In this document: positions 42,482 through 51,005 of the stretch, piece by piece
Numbering within the stretch: the first letter of the stretch is position 1
How the letters are laid out: each line of letters starts with the position of its first letter
Assembly: GCF_002563895.1 (NCBI RefSeq)
Contig: NZ_PDJB01000001.1
Location: 3,517,501 to 3,581,500, forward strand
Source: Pseudomonas lurida
Lineage (GTDB): Bacteria; Pseudomonadota; Gammaproteobacteria; Pseudomonadales; Pseudomonadaceae
Length of the DNA: 64,000 nt
Direction: 5' to 3'
Program-made: the position numbers and the translations under genes
Notes under the pieces: model-generated
Told to the model about the DNA's origin: nothing
The model's input: only the letters and a program-made list of their open reading frames with translations
Databases searched by the model: none

Positions 42482-45400
42482 TTGAACCCGGCCATTGGCA
42501 GGCTGGCCCTGACCCCAATGGATGTGAAGACGGTCGATGTCGAGAGCGTCTTTCGCGATTTCCGGGAATGCCTGAACACGTTCGATGACTGGGCGGAAAG
42601 CTTCTGGAGCTTTTCAGCGCTGGACGTCGAGCAGGTCTTCAAGGTGGGGGACGAAGTGGCGCTGGTAGCGCCGATCAACCGCTCCCTTTTTCCGAGCAGC
42701 ACCGTTGCTTCTTGCCAGGCCAATGGCACGTTGACCCTGGTGCACATGTTTCAAAGCACGCGCTTCGTACCCATCGGCAACACGCCGTTGGTGCTGCAGC
42801 GCGTCGACCCCAACGGCGGCCCACTGGGCGAGCCGATTTACAAGACCATCGGCCCGAGCGGCATTCTCGAAATCAACGAGTGTGAGCGCGACCAGCAGTA
42901 CCGCGTCAGCTTCTATCCCAACGTTTCAACCGATCACGTCAAGGCGCTGTATGCGTCTTATCAAACGGTGATTGACGCGCTGGAGTTTCGCCTGCGCGAA
43001 GCGTGGGAAAGCACCTTCCAAGCGCAGTGGAAGGACTACACAGACGCCAACCCGCTTGATCAACGCAGGATGCTGGAGAAGGCGTTTCTTCTAGGGATGG
43101 GTAAGGCGCTTTACAGCCTTTGGGACAATTTCACGCAACTGTACGGCCTGCTGGCGGATATACAGACGAACAGTGAGAAGTGGCTGCAATACGTTACCCA
43201 GACCGAACTTGATGAACTGCTGACACTGGGCAAGGACGCCATTGCTCGCGGCCTGCTGGTGCTCAGCGATGAGCCGCTGGTGTTCATCTATGTGTCGGCG
43301 ATATCCAGTTGGATACGGATGTTGCCGCCGCAAGAAATGAACGAGGTGATGGGGGAAATCACCGGCGATGTATTGATCGGTCTGCTGCTATTGAGGGTTG
43401 CAGGCGCCATGGGTGTGACCCTGCGCCTGGGCACTCAGGTGGTGGGGCATATCAAATCCAGCCGCGTGCGTGGATGGCTGGAGATGCTGGCCAATCAGCT
43501 CGTCGGGCCCCGGTTGGAAGCGCATGTCGAAGCGGCCAAGCCGGTGTTGCTGGGTAGCGCGGCGACGCCGATCCGGGTGATTCCAGAGGTGCCATTGAAG
43601 GTTGGGGATCAGGTGGTTTCCAACCCGGTGCCGCTGGTTCGGGACAAGGCCACGCAACGGACGGTGTTGGTGCGCCAGGAGCCTGTGGATGACGTGCCGT
43701 CTACTGCTCGCAATCCCAATGGGGATGCCGCTGCGTCGTCGGACAAAACCGCCACGAACGGTTGCCCGGTGTCGATGGTCACGGGCGAGGAACTGCTGAC
43801 CCTGACCGATGGGACGCTGGACGGGATTTTGCCGTTTGAGTGGACACGCTTGTACCGCACCAGTGCAGTGGAAGTGGACTGCGGGTTGGGGTTTGGCTGG
43901 AGTCACTCGCTGGCGCATCGGCTTATGGTTGAGGGGGATTCGGTTGTATGGACCGATCATGAAAACCGCTCGACCACCCTGCCCTTGCCCACCGTTTCTC
44001 GGCCTGCAATCACCAATAGCCTGGCCGAAGCGGCGGTCTACCTGGGGACTGTGCCTGATGAACTGGTGCTGGCTCAGTCGTCACGTTTCTACCACTTTCG
44101 CGACGGTGTGCTGACAGCGATCAGCGATGCGTATGACAACCGGTTGCGCATTTGCCGGGATGTTCTGGGGCGCATTGAGCGCCTGGATAACGGTATCGGG
44201 CGCTCACTGTTTTTGCGCTATGCCTCGGGCCGGATCGTGGCGGTGGACTACCAGGTTCAACGCGTCGTGGATGAGGGTCCGTATGTGTGGGTGACGGAGC
44301 AGACCGTCGTTTCCTACGCCTATGACGACGCTGGACGACTGATTTCGGCGACCAATGCGGTCGGTGAAAGTGAGGTTTATCGGTACGACGCTCAGCACGT
44401 GATTCTTGAGCGTGGATTGGCCGGTGGGGCGAGTTTCTATTGGGAGTGGGAACGGGCTGGCAAGGCCGCGCGGTGTGTCCGGCATTGGGCGAGTTTCTCG
44501 CAGATGGACACGCGGTATGCCTGGGATGACAACGGGCAGGTCACGGTGTTTAACGCCGACGGTAGCCAGGAAGTCTACGTGCATGACCAGCGGGCGCGGC
44601 TGGTGCAGCGGGTGGATCCGGAGGGGGCCGAGCACTTCAAGTCCTACGATGACAAAGGCCGGCTGACGGTTGAGCAGGATCCTCTCGGTGCGATCACGGC
44701 GTATCAATACGACGAAGCGGGACGCCTGGTGGCGTTGTTTCCGGGAGATGACGAGCCGACGACCTACGAGCATGACAACGGATTCGTACGGGTTGTGCGG
44801 CGTGGTGAAGCAGTCTGGAAATACGAGCGGAATGACCAGGGCGATGTTACGCGTAGGACCGATCCTGACGGCAACGCTACTGACTACAGCTACAACCAAT
44901 ATGGGCAGCTGGTTGGCGTTTGGTACCCGGATCACAGTTGTCAGCGCCTGGTGTGGAATGAACGCGGGCAGTTGCTTGAGGAGCAGTTGCCCAATGGTGG
45001 AATCAAGCGCTATCGCTATGACGATCTCGGCCGACAAGTTGCGCGTGAGGATGAGCATGGTGCGCTGACCCAACATCAGTGGGACAGCGTGGGTCGGTTG
45101 ATCCGCGTGGTGCTACCGGGCGGTGCGTGCAGGGAATACAGCTACAACGCTTACGGAAAAATCACTTCCGAACGCGATGAACTGGGGAACGTCACCCGCT
45201 ACGAATACGCCGACGGCCTGCACCTGATCAGCCGCCGCATCGACGCCGATGGCAGCCAGGTCAAGTACCGCTACGACAACGTTCGGCTGCTACTGACCGA
45301 GATCGAGAATGAAGTCGGCGAGACCTACAAACTCGCTTACCACCCTAATGGCCTGATCCAGCAGGAAACCGGGTTTGACGGCCAGCGCACCGCTTACGTC

Positions 45401-47161
45401 TACGACCTCAACGGCAATCTGCAGGAAAAGACTGAACACGGTGATGACGGCAGTCGGCTGGTTACTCGCTATGAGCGCGACCCTGCCGGTCGACTCGTAA
45501 GAAAAACCCTGCCCGATGGTGGTGCCGTCGACTATGCCTACGATCGCCAGGGCAACCTCCTAAGCGTCGACGACGGCCACTGGGCTTTGGTCTATGAATA
45601 CGACGTCCAAAATCGCCTCACCGCCGAACACCAAGGCTGGGGCACCCTGCGCTACGGCTACGACGCCTGCGGCCACCTTCATAACCTGCGCCTGCCGGAC
45701 AACAACCGCCTCACCTTCAACCACGCCAAAGGCGGTCACCTCGCCACCGTCGAACTGAACGGCGAAACCCTGACCTCTCATCTCTACAAAGCCGGCCAGG
45801 AGCACCAACGCCAACAAGGCCAATTGATCAGCCACTACCACTATGACGACCAGCAGCGCCTGCACGCTCACGCCGTCACCCAGCAGGCATACACCCTTTA
45901 TCAACGCCAGTACGACTACGACAAATCCAGCAACCTCACCCGCCTGCTCGACACCCGCAAAGGTGAACACCGCTACCACTACGACCCACTAAGCCGCCTC
46001 ACCCGCGCCGACCACACCCAAGACGAGCAAGAACGCTTCGGCCATGACCCGGCCGGCAACCTGCTCATGCAAGACCGCCCCGGCCCCGATATCGTCGCCG
46101 GCAATCGCCTGATGATCCAGGGTGACCACCATTACGACTACGACGCCTACGGCAACCTGATCCGTGAGCGACGCGGCAAAGGCCACACCCTCGTCACCGA
46201 ATACCGCTACGACTGCCAGCATCGCCTGATTGGTATTAAGACGCCCAATGGCCAAACCGCCAGCTACCGCTACGACCCCTTTGGCCGCCGCATCAGCAAA
46301 ACCGTCGATGGGATTACGACCGAGTTCTTCTGGCAAGGCGACACACTCATCGCCGAACACCACGCGAACCGCCACCGCAGCTACCTCTACGAACCCAACA
46401 CCTTCCGCCCGCTGGCGCTGCTGGAAGGCTTCGGCCCAAAGGAAACCAAGGCCTACCACTACCAACTCGACCACCTTGGCACCCCGCAGGAACTCACCGC
46501 TCCGGATGGCGAGATCGTCTGGTCCGCGCATTACCGTGCTTACGGCGAAATCACCCGACTCGACATAGGAAAAGTCGACAACCCCCTGCGCTTCCAGGGC
46601 CAATATTTCGATCAAGAAAGCGGGCTGCACTACAACCGCCATCGCTACTACAATCCGGATGTTGGTCGCTACCTGACGCCGGACCCGGTGAAGTTGGCGG
46701 GTGGGATCAATGCGTACCTGTACGTGCCTAATCCGACAGGATGGATAGATCCGTTAGGACTGAGCTGCAAGATTGGAAATTGCCCTGGCAGCGTATTAGA
46801 CACACATGAAAAAGCAGGTGGACACCTAATTAAAAAGCATGTTGCCCAGACGCGACCACAACTGACTGCAAGGCTCAATTTGGAACCACATATTCCTGCA
46901 GCGTCCACATTCAAAAATCAAGAGGAAGCGGAAGCCCTAGTATCTAAGAGCCTAAACACTCACCGGCATGAAATTTTAAAATTCTTAGAGGGCAAAAAGG
47001 ACAAATACACAATCTACGATAGCTCTAGCCAAGCCGTTGGCGTGAGTATTATTAGAGGTACTGAAACCCCCATACCCGTCTACAATTTCATTCTTGTTCT
47101 GAAAAGAAAACCTAAGATGCCGGATGGCTATCTATTACTCACGGGATACCCAGAAAAATGA
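42482..47161 (+). CDS. Rhs-repeat toxin with C-terminal RNase A-like domain
   Basis: About 1559 residues. The N-terminal 450 have no PAAR motif but a hydrophobic stretch around 300-330. Then comes GCPVSMVTGEELLTLTDGTLDG (DUF6531-like), more than 20 YD/RHS repeats (YxYDxxGRL) and the Rhs core end with NPTGWIDPLGL, the usual self-cleavage point. The 120-residue tip matches the bacterial RNase A-like CdiA-CT family: AGGHLIKKHVAQT, IPAASTFKNQEEAE, and LLTGYPE at the end. Catalytic-type residues of that family line up: His 1453, Arg 1464, Thr 1554, Tyr 1556. TTG 42482 is chosen for its GGAG site and the hairpin over the earlier GTG 42437; ATG 42521 is possible. The tip is AT-rich compared with the core. 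It probably kills neighbours by cutting RNA, delivered by type VI secretion or a related route (inference). Confidence 0.9.
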   Translation: MNPAIGRLALTPMDVKTVDVESVFRDFRECLNTFDDWAESFWSFSALDVEQVFKVGDEVALVAPINRSLFPSSTVASCQANGTLTLVHMFQSTRFVPIGNTPLVLQRVDPNGGPLGEPIYKTIGPSGILEINECERDQQYRVSFYPNVSTDHVKALYASYQTVIDALEFRLREAWESTFQAQWKDYTDANPLDQRRMLEKAFLLGMGKALYSLWDNFTQLYGLLADIQTNSEKWLQYVTQTELDELLTLGKDAIARGLLVLSDEPLVFIYVSAISSWIRMLPPQEMNEVMGEITGDVLIGLLLLRVAGAMGVTLRLGTQVVGHIKSSRVRGWLEMLANQLVGPRLEAHVEAAKPVLLGSAATPIRVIPEVPLKVGDQVVSNPVPLVRDKATQRTVLVRQEPVDDVPSTARNPNGDAAASSDKTATNGCPVSMVTGEELLTLTDGTLDGILPFEWTRLYRTSAVEVDCGLGFGWSHSLAHRLMVEGDSVVWTDHENRSTTLPLPTVSRPAITNSLAEAAVYLGTVPDELVLAQSSRFYHFRDGVLTAISDAYDNRLRICRDVLGRIERLDNGIGRSLFLRYASGRIVAVDYQVQRVVDEGPYVWVTEQTVVSYAYDDAGRLISATNAVGESEVYRYDAQHVILERGLAGGASFYWEWERAGKAARCVRHWASFSQMDTRYAWDDNGQVTVFNADGSQEVYVHDQRARLVQRVDPEGAEHFKSYDDKGRLTVEQDPLGAITAYQYDEAGRLVALFPGDDEPTTYEHDNGFVRVVRRGEAVWKYERNDQGDVTRRTDPDGNATDYSYNQYGQLVGVWYPDHSCQRLVWNERGQLLEEQLPNGGIKRYRYDDLGRQVAREDEHGALTQHQWDSVGRLIRVVLPGGACREYSYNAYGKITSERDELGNVTRYEYADGLHLISRRIDADGSQVKYRYDNVRLLLTEIENEVGETYKLAYHPNGLIQQETGFDGQRTAYVYDLNGNLQEKTEHGDDGSRLVTRYERDPAGRLVRKTLPDGGAVDYAYDRQGNLLSVDDGHWALVYEYDVQNRLTAEHQGWGTLRYGYDACGHLHNLRLPDNNRLTFNHAKGGHLATVELNGETLTSHLYKAGQEHQRQQGQLISHYHYDDQQRLHAHAVTQQAYTLYQRQYDYDKSSNLTRLLDTRKGEHRYHYDPLSRLTRADHTQDEQERFGHDPAGNLLMQDRPGPDIVAGNRLMIQGDHHYDYDAYGNLIRERRGKGHTLVTEYRYDCQHRLIGIKTPNGQTASYRYDPFGRRISKTVDGITTEFFWQGDTLIAEHHANRHRSYLYEPNTFRPLALLEGFGPKETKAYHYQLDHLGTPQELTAPDGEIVWSAHYRAYGEITRLDIGKVDNPLRFQGQYFDQESGLHYNRHRYYNPDVGRYLTPDPVKLAGGINAYLYVPNPTGWIDPLGLSCKIGNCPGSVLDTHEKAGGHLIKKHVAQTRPQLTARLNLEPHIPAASTFKNQEEAEALVSKSLNTHRHEILKFLEGKKDKYTIYDSSSQAVGVSIIRGTETPIPVYNFILVLKRKPKMPDGYLLLTGYPEK

Positions 47162-47478
47162 ACATTCCATTGACAGAGCTGCAACAATTTCTCGGCGCTT
47201 ACTTTAACCAGGACTGGTCAGCGGAATACTCATCCGCTGACGAGGCGATTGATTCGTTCCTACTTGACTCACCAAGAGACATAATAATTACTGTAAGAAA
47301 AGAAATTTTAGATTTAATTAAAACCTACACAGATGAGCCTACCTTTCAAAGTAATTTACTTCACGAGCAGCATTGTTATTACTACTACCCAAATCAATGG
47401 GATTCAGGACAATCATGGCTGAATCACATTATTGTGAAATTCGATGAGTACTTGGTCAAACCAGAAAACCCTGTTTAA
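47158..47478 (+). CDS. CdiI-type immunity protein
   Basis: The 106-residue acidic protein starts ELQQFLGAYFNQDWSAEYSSADEAIDSFLLDSP, the pattern of the CdiI family (FLGAYFxQDW). It overlaps the toxin stop by 4 bases (ATGA), the usual toxin-immunity layout, and has the same AT-rich composition as the toxin tip. It should bind and block the RNase A-like domain. Confidence 0.88.
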   Translation: MNIPLTELQQFLGAYFNQDWSAEYSSADEAIDSFLLDSPRDIIITVRKEILDLIKTYTDEPTFQSNLLHEQHCYYYYPNQWDSGQSWLNHIIVKFDEYLVKPENPV

Positions 47479-47487
47479 GAACAACCC

Positions 47488-47625
47488 TGTGGCGAGCAGG
47501 TTTGCCCTGCACTGGAGCGCGCAGCGACCCCACTGCAGGCAGTGAGTTTTTTCAGGTAAAGCCGCATTTATCTGTTTTGGGGCTGCTGTGCAGCCCAAAG
47601 CAGGGCAACCCTGCTCACCACAAAA
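47488..47625. repeat. REP-type intergenic repeat, copy 1
   Basis: TGTGGCGAGCAGG near 47488 is mirrored by CCTGCTCACCACA ending at 47621-47625, with an internal hairpin GGGCTGCTGTGCAGCCC. The same element in diverged form lies at 48372-48503. Each copy follows an immunity gene and precedes one copy of the 61-bp repeat. Confidence 0.75.
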
Positions 47626-47644
47626 GGGTGTCCATCAGCGAAAA

Positions 47645-47705
47645 ATCACCACTTCGAAAGCTCCATAATCATCCGGCTAAGCAGATAAACCCGCGGCGCC
47701 ACACT
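47645..47705. repeat. 61-bp direct repeat, copy A (displaced 3' end of the M20 gene)
   Basis: Identical at 60 of 61 positions to 48586-48646, which is the 3' end of the M20 carboxypeptidase gene with its stop; the one difference is A at 47651 against G at 48592. Here it codes for nothing and stops abruptly at the junction with the orphan toxin tip. It marks a recombination endpoint. Confidence 0.93.
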
Positions 47706-47915
47706 TCACGCGAAGCGCTTGGACTAGCTCCATTCAACGGGATGGACCATAGTAAAAATCCGATATTCAAACTGGAATTACCCGGAGCAGGACGAAGCTA
47801 CAGACCAAACAAAAACGACCCAAACAATCCAACTTTCAACCCTTCAATGAATGGTGCAGAAATGAAGTTTCGTGAAGACGGCACGCCTTTTACTCTATTC
47901 CCCATTAAGGAGTGA
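47706..47915 (+). pseudogene. displaced Rhs toxin tip (orphan C-terminal module)
   Basis: Right after copy A the frame reads HTSREALGLAPFNGMDHSKNP and runs about 65 residues to TGA. LGLA resembles the DPLGLx junction where Rhs tips begin, so this is the tip of an older Rhs allele now cut from its core. It has no start codon or ribosome site of its own. The tip contains PGAGRSYRPNKNDPNNPTFNPSMNGAEMKF; I do not recognise the toxin family. AT-rich, like the active tip. Its presumptive immunity gene follows 4 bases later. Confidence 0.7.
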
Positions 47916-47919
47916 AAAA

Positions 47920-48339
47920 ATGCTATTTCACCCTTCTTCCGAGCACATACCTTTCGACGCCAGCTTGAGTTATTTCGTGGGCATTTTTGACATTTATGAT
48001 AGGGAGGAAACCAAGGGAAAAGCGCTTGCCCGTTTCAACCCTAACGAAAATAGAGACAGAGAAGCTCTCATACTTGAATACTGCCTAGACCCCTTCAACA
48101 AGCTTTCCTATCGCCACAGATATAAACTAATAGAGAATTTACTTAACGCGCTAAACACTGAGGCGTTTAACTTCCACTCTTACCTTGAAGACGATCCAGA
48201 GTCGTATTCAAAAATGGCCTGGGACGAAACAGAAATAACCGACCCCCGAGGCTTCTTCGCCGAGATCTATCGGCTAGCCAACGAGGTCTGGAAAGAAGAC
48301 CTCCAAAAAGCCAGCCTCGAAGACCAGTCAACTTGGTAA
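47920..48339 (+). CDS. presumptive orphan immunity protein, 139 aa
   Basis: A soluble, acidic 139-residue protein starting MLFHPSSEHIPFDASLSYFVGIFDIYD, preceded by AAGGAGTG. I know no family for it. Its place directly after an orphan Rhs tip, its AT-rich codon use and its size fit an immunity protein kept after the toxin tip was displaced, which would still protect against relatives that carry that tip. Confidence 0.7.
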   Translation: MLFHPSSEHIPFDASLSYFVGIFDIYDREETKGKALARFNPNENRDREALILEYCLDPFNKLSYRHRYKLIENLLNALNTEAFNFHSYLEDDPESYSKMAWDETEITDPRGFFAEIYRLANEVWKEDLQKASLEDQSTW

Positions 48340-48371
48340 CACAAACGCTGCCCTCCCAAGCAACCCGCCCC

Positions 48372-48503
48372 TGTGGATAGCGAGCTTGCTCGCGTTGGGC
48401 GGCGCAGCGGCCCCATTCGGGGCAGTGGGTATTTTCAGGTAAATCAGGACTGTCTGTTTTAGGGCTGCTGCGCAGCCCAACGCAGGGCAAGCCTAGTCGC
48501 CAT
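48372..48503. repeat. REP-type intergenic repeat, copy 2
   Basis: Same family as 47488-47625, with GTATTTTCAGGTAAA and GGGCTGCTGCGCAGCCC in the same order, but more diverged. It lies between the orphan immunity gene and the M20 gene end. Confidence 0.7.
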
Positions 48504-48546
48504 AAAAACCTGCCCACCACGACAAAACGCTCACTCGACAGAATGA

Positions 48547-48577
48547 GGGGCTCCCCCAAACGCACTGGATGAGCCCC
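48547..48577. terminator. hairpin downstream of the M20 gene
   Basis: GGGGCTC and GAGCCCC form a 7-bp stem with a 17-base loop, 10 bases past the M20 stop on the minus strand. It is not copied near copy A of the 61-bp repeat. Confidence 0.4.
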
Positions 48578-48585
48578 CCACGCCC

Positions 48586-48646
48586 ATCACCGCTTCGAAA
48601 GCTCCATAATCATCCGGCTAAGCAGATAAACCCGCGGCGCCACACT
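48586..48646. repeat. 61-bp direct repeat, copy B (native, inside the M20 gene)
   Basis: The source copy: it covers the stop and last 19 codons of the carboxypeptidase gene. It is 941 bp from copy A in the same orientation. Confidence 0.93.
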
Positions 48647-49816
48647 CTCCACCTCCGCATACTCCTCCGGGGTGTGAATATTCCCGCCGACAATCCCAAA
48701 ACCATCCAACGTCGGCGTCCCTACCCCAGCCGACAAACTTGCGTCCGCCGCGCCACCGCTGCCCTCGATCGTCAGCGTCTTGCCCAACTCCCCATAGATG
48801 CCCTGGGCGATCGCAACCAACTTGTCCGACTCTGGCGTCTGCGGCATCGGTGGCAACCCACGCTGCAAGCTGGTCTTCACTTCGGTTTCAGGGATCAGCT
48901 TGTTCGCTGACACGCGGGCCAGGTCTTTCTCGATGCGATCAAACTCCTCTGGCAACGCCGCGCGCACGTCCGCCTTGGCCGTGGCCTGGTCGGGGATGAC
49001 GTTGGTGCGGTCGCCGGCCTTGATGACGGTGAAGTTGATGGTGGTTTTCTTTTCCTCGTCGCCCAGTTTGCCCAATTGCAGGATCTGGTGCGCCGCTTCC
49101 ATGGCGGCGTTGCGGCCGAGCTCCGGGGCGACGCCGGCGTGGGCCGCCTTGCCTTTGACTTCAACCACGGCGGTGGCGCTGCCTTTGCGCCAGACCACCA
49201 GGCCATCGGCTGGGCGGCCGGGTTCGAGGTTGAGGGTGACGTCGTGGGCCTTGGCGGTTTGGCGGATCAGCTCGGAGGCAGCGTCGGAGCCGGTTTCTTC
49301 GCTCGCGTCGAGCAGGAAGGTGATCTGCGCGTAGTCCTTGAAACCCTGGTCCTTGAGGACTTTGAGCGCGTAGATGCCGGCGACGATGCCACCCTTGTCA
49401 TCCATCACGCCAGGACCATAGGCGCGGCCGTCCTTGATATGGAACGGACGCTCGGCGGCCGAGCCTTCCTTGAAGACGGTGTCCATGTGGGCCATCAGCA
49501 GGATCTTGGCCTTGCCGGTGCCTTTGAGGGTGGCAACCACGTGACTGTTGTTGGCCGCTTTATCCGGCACCAGCTCAATAGAGAAACCCAGCTGTTTCAG
49601 CTCATCCACAGCAATGTCGCGCACTTGCGTCAGGCCCGGCTCATAGCCTGAACCCGAGTCGATGTTCACCAGGCGCTCCAGCAATTTCAGGGCGTCGGCC
49701 TTGTACTGCTCGGCGTGTGCCTGGATCTGTTTATGGGGTTCGGCGCTGTAGGCCGGCACGCTGACGGACAAGGCCAGGGTGGCAGCCAGGAGGGTACGGG
49801 AGAAGTTGAAGAGCAT
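48587..49816 (-). CDS. exported M20 glutamate carboxypeptidase (CPG2-like)
   Basis: The 409-residue product has a signal peptide (LLAATLALSVSVPAYSA). Zinc ligands follow: His/Asp in MAHMDTVF, Asp in GPGVMDDKGG, Glu-Glu in DASEETGS, Glu in LNLEPGRP, and His in GNIHTPEEY. The order is that of glutamate carboxypeptidase G2, which removes C-terminal Glu from folates and peptides in the periplasm. ATG 49816 follows AAGGAT. Its last 19 codons are duplicated 941 bp away in the toxin locus. Confidence 0.93.
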   Translation of the reverse strand: MLFNFSRTLLAATLALSVSVPAYSAEPHKQIQAHAEQYKADALKLLERLVNIDSGSGYEPGLTQVRDIAVDELKQLGFSIELVPDKAANNSHVVATLKGTGKAKILLMAHMDTVFKEGSAAERPFHIKDGRAYGPGVMDDKGGIVAGIYALKVLKDQGFKDYAQITFLLDASEETGSDAASELIRQTAKAHDVTLNLEPGRPADGLVVWRKGSATAVVEVKGKAAHAGVAPELGRNAAMEAAHQILQLGKLGDEEKKTTINFTVIKAGDRTNVIPDQATAKADVRAALPEEFDRIEKDLARVSANKLIPETEVKTSLQRGLPPMPQTPESDKLVAIAQGIYGELGKTLTIEGSGGAADASLSAGVGTPTLDGFGIVGGNIHTPEEYAEVESVAPRVYLLSRMIMELSKR

Positions 49817-49864
49817 GAACCGATCCTTGATTGTTGTTGGAGGGTGCCGCCACACCCTACCCCA

Positions 49865-50923
49865 CTAGACCGATCGCAACCAACTCCCCTGTACGGAACT
49901 GACGCGGTTTCGCCCGCTGCTCTTGGCTTCGTACAACGCTTGGTCAGCGTCATTCAACCAGCTAGTCGAATCTGCATGGTTCGGCTGATACGGCGCCAGG
50001 CCGATACTCAAGCTGACGCGCAGGGTCGGGTCCTGGGCGTAGGCCAGGGCGTTGAAGCGGTTGCGCAACGCATCCATGACTTCGGTGGCACGGTTAAGGT
50101 CCATGTCCGGCAGGATCACGCAGAACTCGTCGCCACCGTAACGCCCGGCCAGGTCGGTGGCGCGCAGGTTCTGGCGAAGTACTTTGCCCAGTTGGCGCAG
50201 GACAATATCGCCGGTGACATGCCCGTAGGTGTCGTTGATGACCTTGAAGTGATCGATGTCGATCAGCGCGATGGCGGCGCCTGCCGAACCGCGGCGGCAG
50301 CGTTGGAATTCGAGCTCCAGGTGGTCTTTCCAGGCACCGTGGTTGAGCAGCCCGGACAGGCTGTCGGTGCGGCTCAGGGCCAATAGCTCGCGTTTGTGGC
50401 GTGCCAGGGTTACCGCCTGGCGGTAGCAGATCCAGCCCAAGGCCAACGGATACAGCATCAGGATAGGCAGGCAGGCGTAGAGCTGCACCTGGGTAGTCAC
50501 CGCAATAAAGGCCGGGGCAAACATCCACAACGACGTGCCGATACCCAGTGCCTGCGCCACCCATCCCGCCAGCATGAAACGGGGACCGCCAATGGCGACG
50601 TTGTTCATGGTCATCATCGACAAGGTGGTCACGCTGGGCAGCGGGTTGAGGTGCATGGCGCCAACCCAGAACCCACCGCAGAACGAGTCGAACAACAGGT
50701 TGCGCCGTTCGCTGCGCAGGGCGTTGGCGCTGCGCAAGGACAGTTGAAACGCCACGTGCGGCCACACAAACGCGTTGATCAGCATCCACGCCCACACCCA
50801 CCAGGCGGGGTCCAGAGGGTACATCCCGAACACCACGCAAACAAATCCGAGCGTCAACCCGAGCGTACGGGATTTGTACAGCCGTGAAGCGAGCGGAAGT
50901 CCGTTTCCTTCTGCAGCTGACAT
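49865..50923 (-). CDS. MASE2-GGDEF diguanylate cyclase
   Basis: The 352-residue product begins with a MASE2-type membrane sensor of about five helices (KSRTLGLTLGFVCVVFGMYPL... INAFVWPHVAFQLSLRS). The GGDEF domain has LTDSLSGLLNHGAW-like start, RYGGDEFCVILPD as active site and RATD five residues before it, an inhibitory I-site. It should make c-di-GMP. The arrangement matches AdrA/DgcC-type cyclases that drive exopolysaccharide; a polysaccharide locus is 7 kb away, but no direct link is shown. Confidence 0.93.
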   Translation of the reverse strand: MSAAEGNGLPLASRLYKSRTLGLTLGFVCVVFGMYPLDPAWWVWAWMLINAFVWPHVAFQLSLRSANALRSERRNLLFDSFCGGFWVGAMHLNPLPSVTTLSMMTMNNVAIGGPRFMLAGWVAQALGIGTSLWMFAPAFIAVTTQVQLYACLPILMLYPLALGWICYRQAVTLARHKRELLALSRTDSLSGLLNHGAWKDHLELEFQRCRRGSAGAAIALIDIDHFKVINDTYGHVTGDIVLRQLGKVLRQNLRATDLAGRYGGDEFCVILPDMDLNRATEVMDALRNRFNALAYAQDPTLRVSLSIGLAPYQPNHADSTSWLNDADQALYEAKSSGRNRVSSVQGSWLRSV

Positions 50924-51005
50924 GGTGGGGTGAGATCCTGAGTGAATGCCTGGAGTCTATCAGGGGACCGGCAATTCGCCACTACCACTCATAAGCTTGA
51001 GGCCC

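Noticed and set aside
47502..47705. Coding reading of the 5' part of the frame that runs into the orphan toxin tip
   Set aside because: This part is made of a REP-type repeat and the non-coding strand of the copied M20 end; only the segment after 47706 resembles protein.
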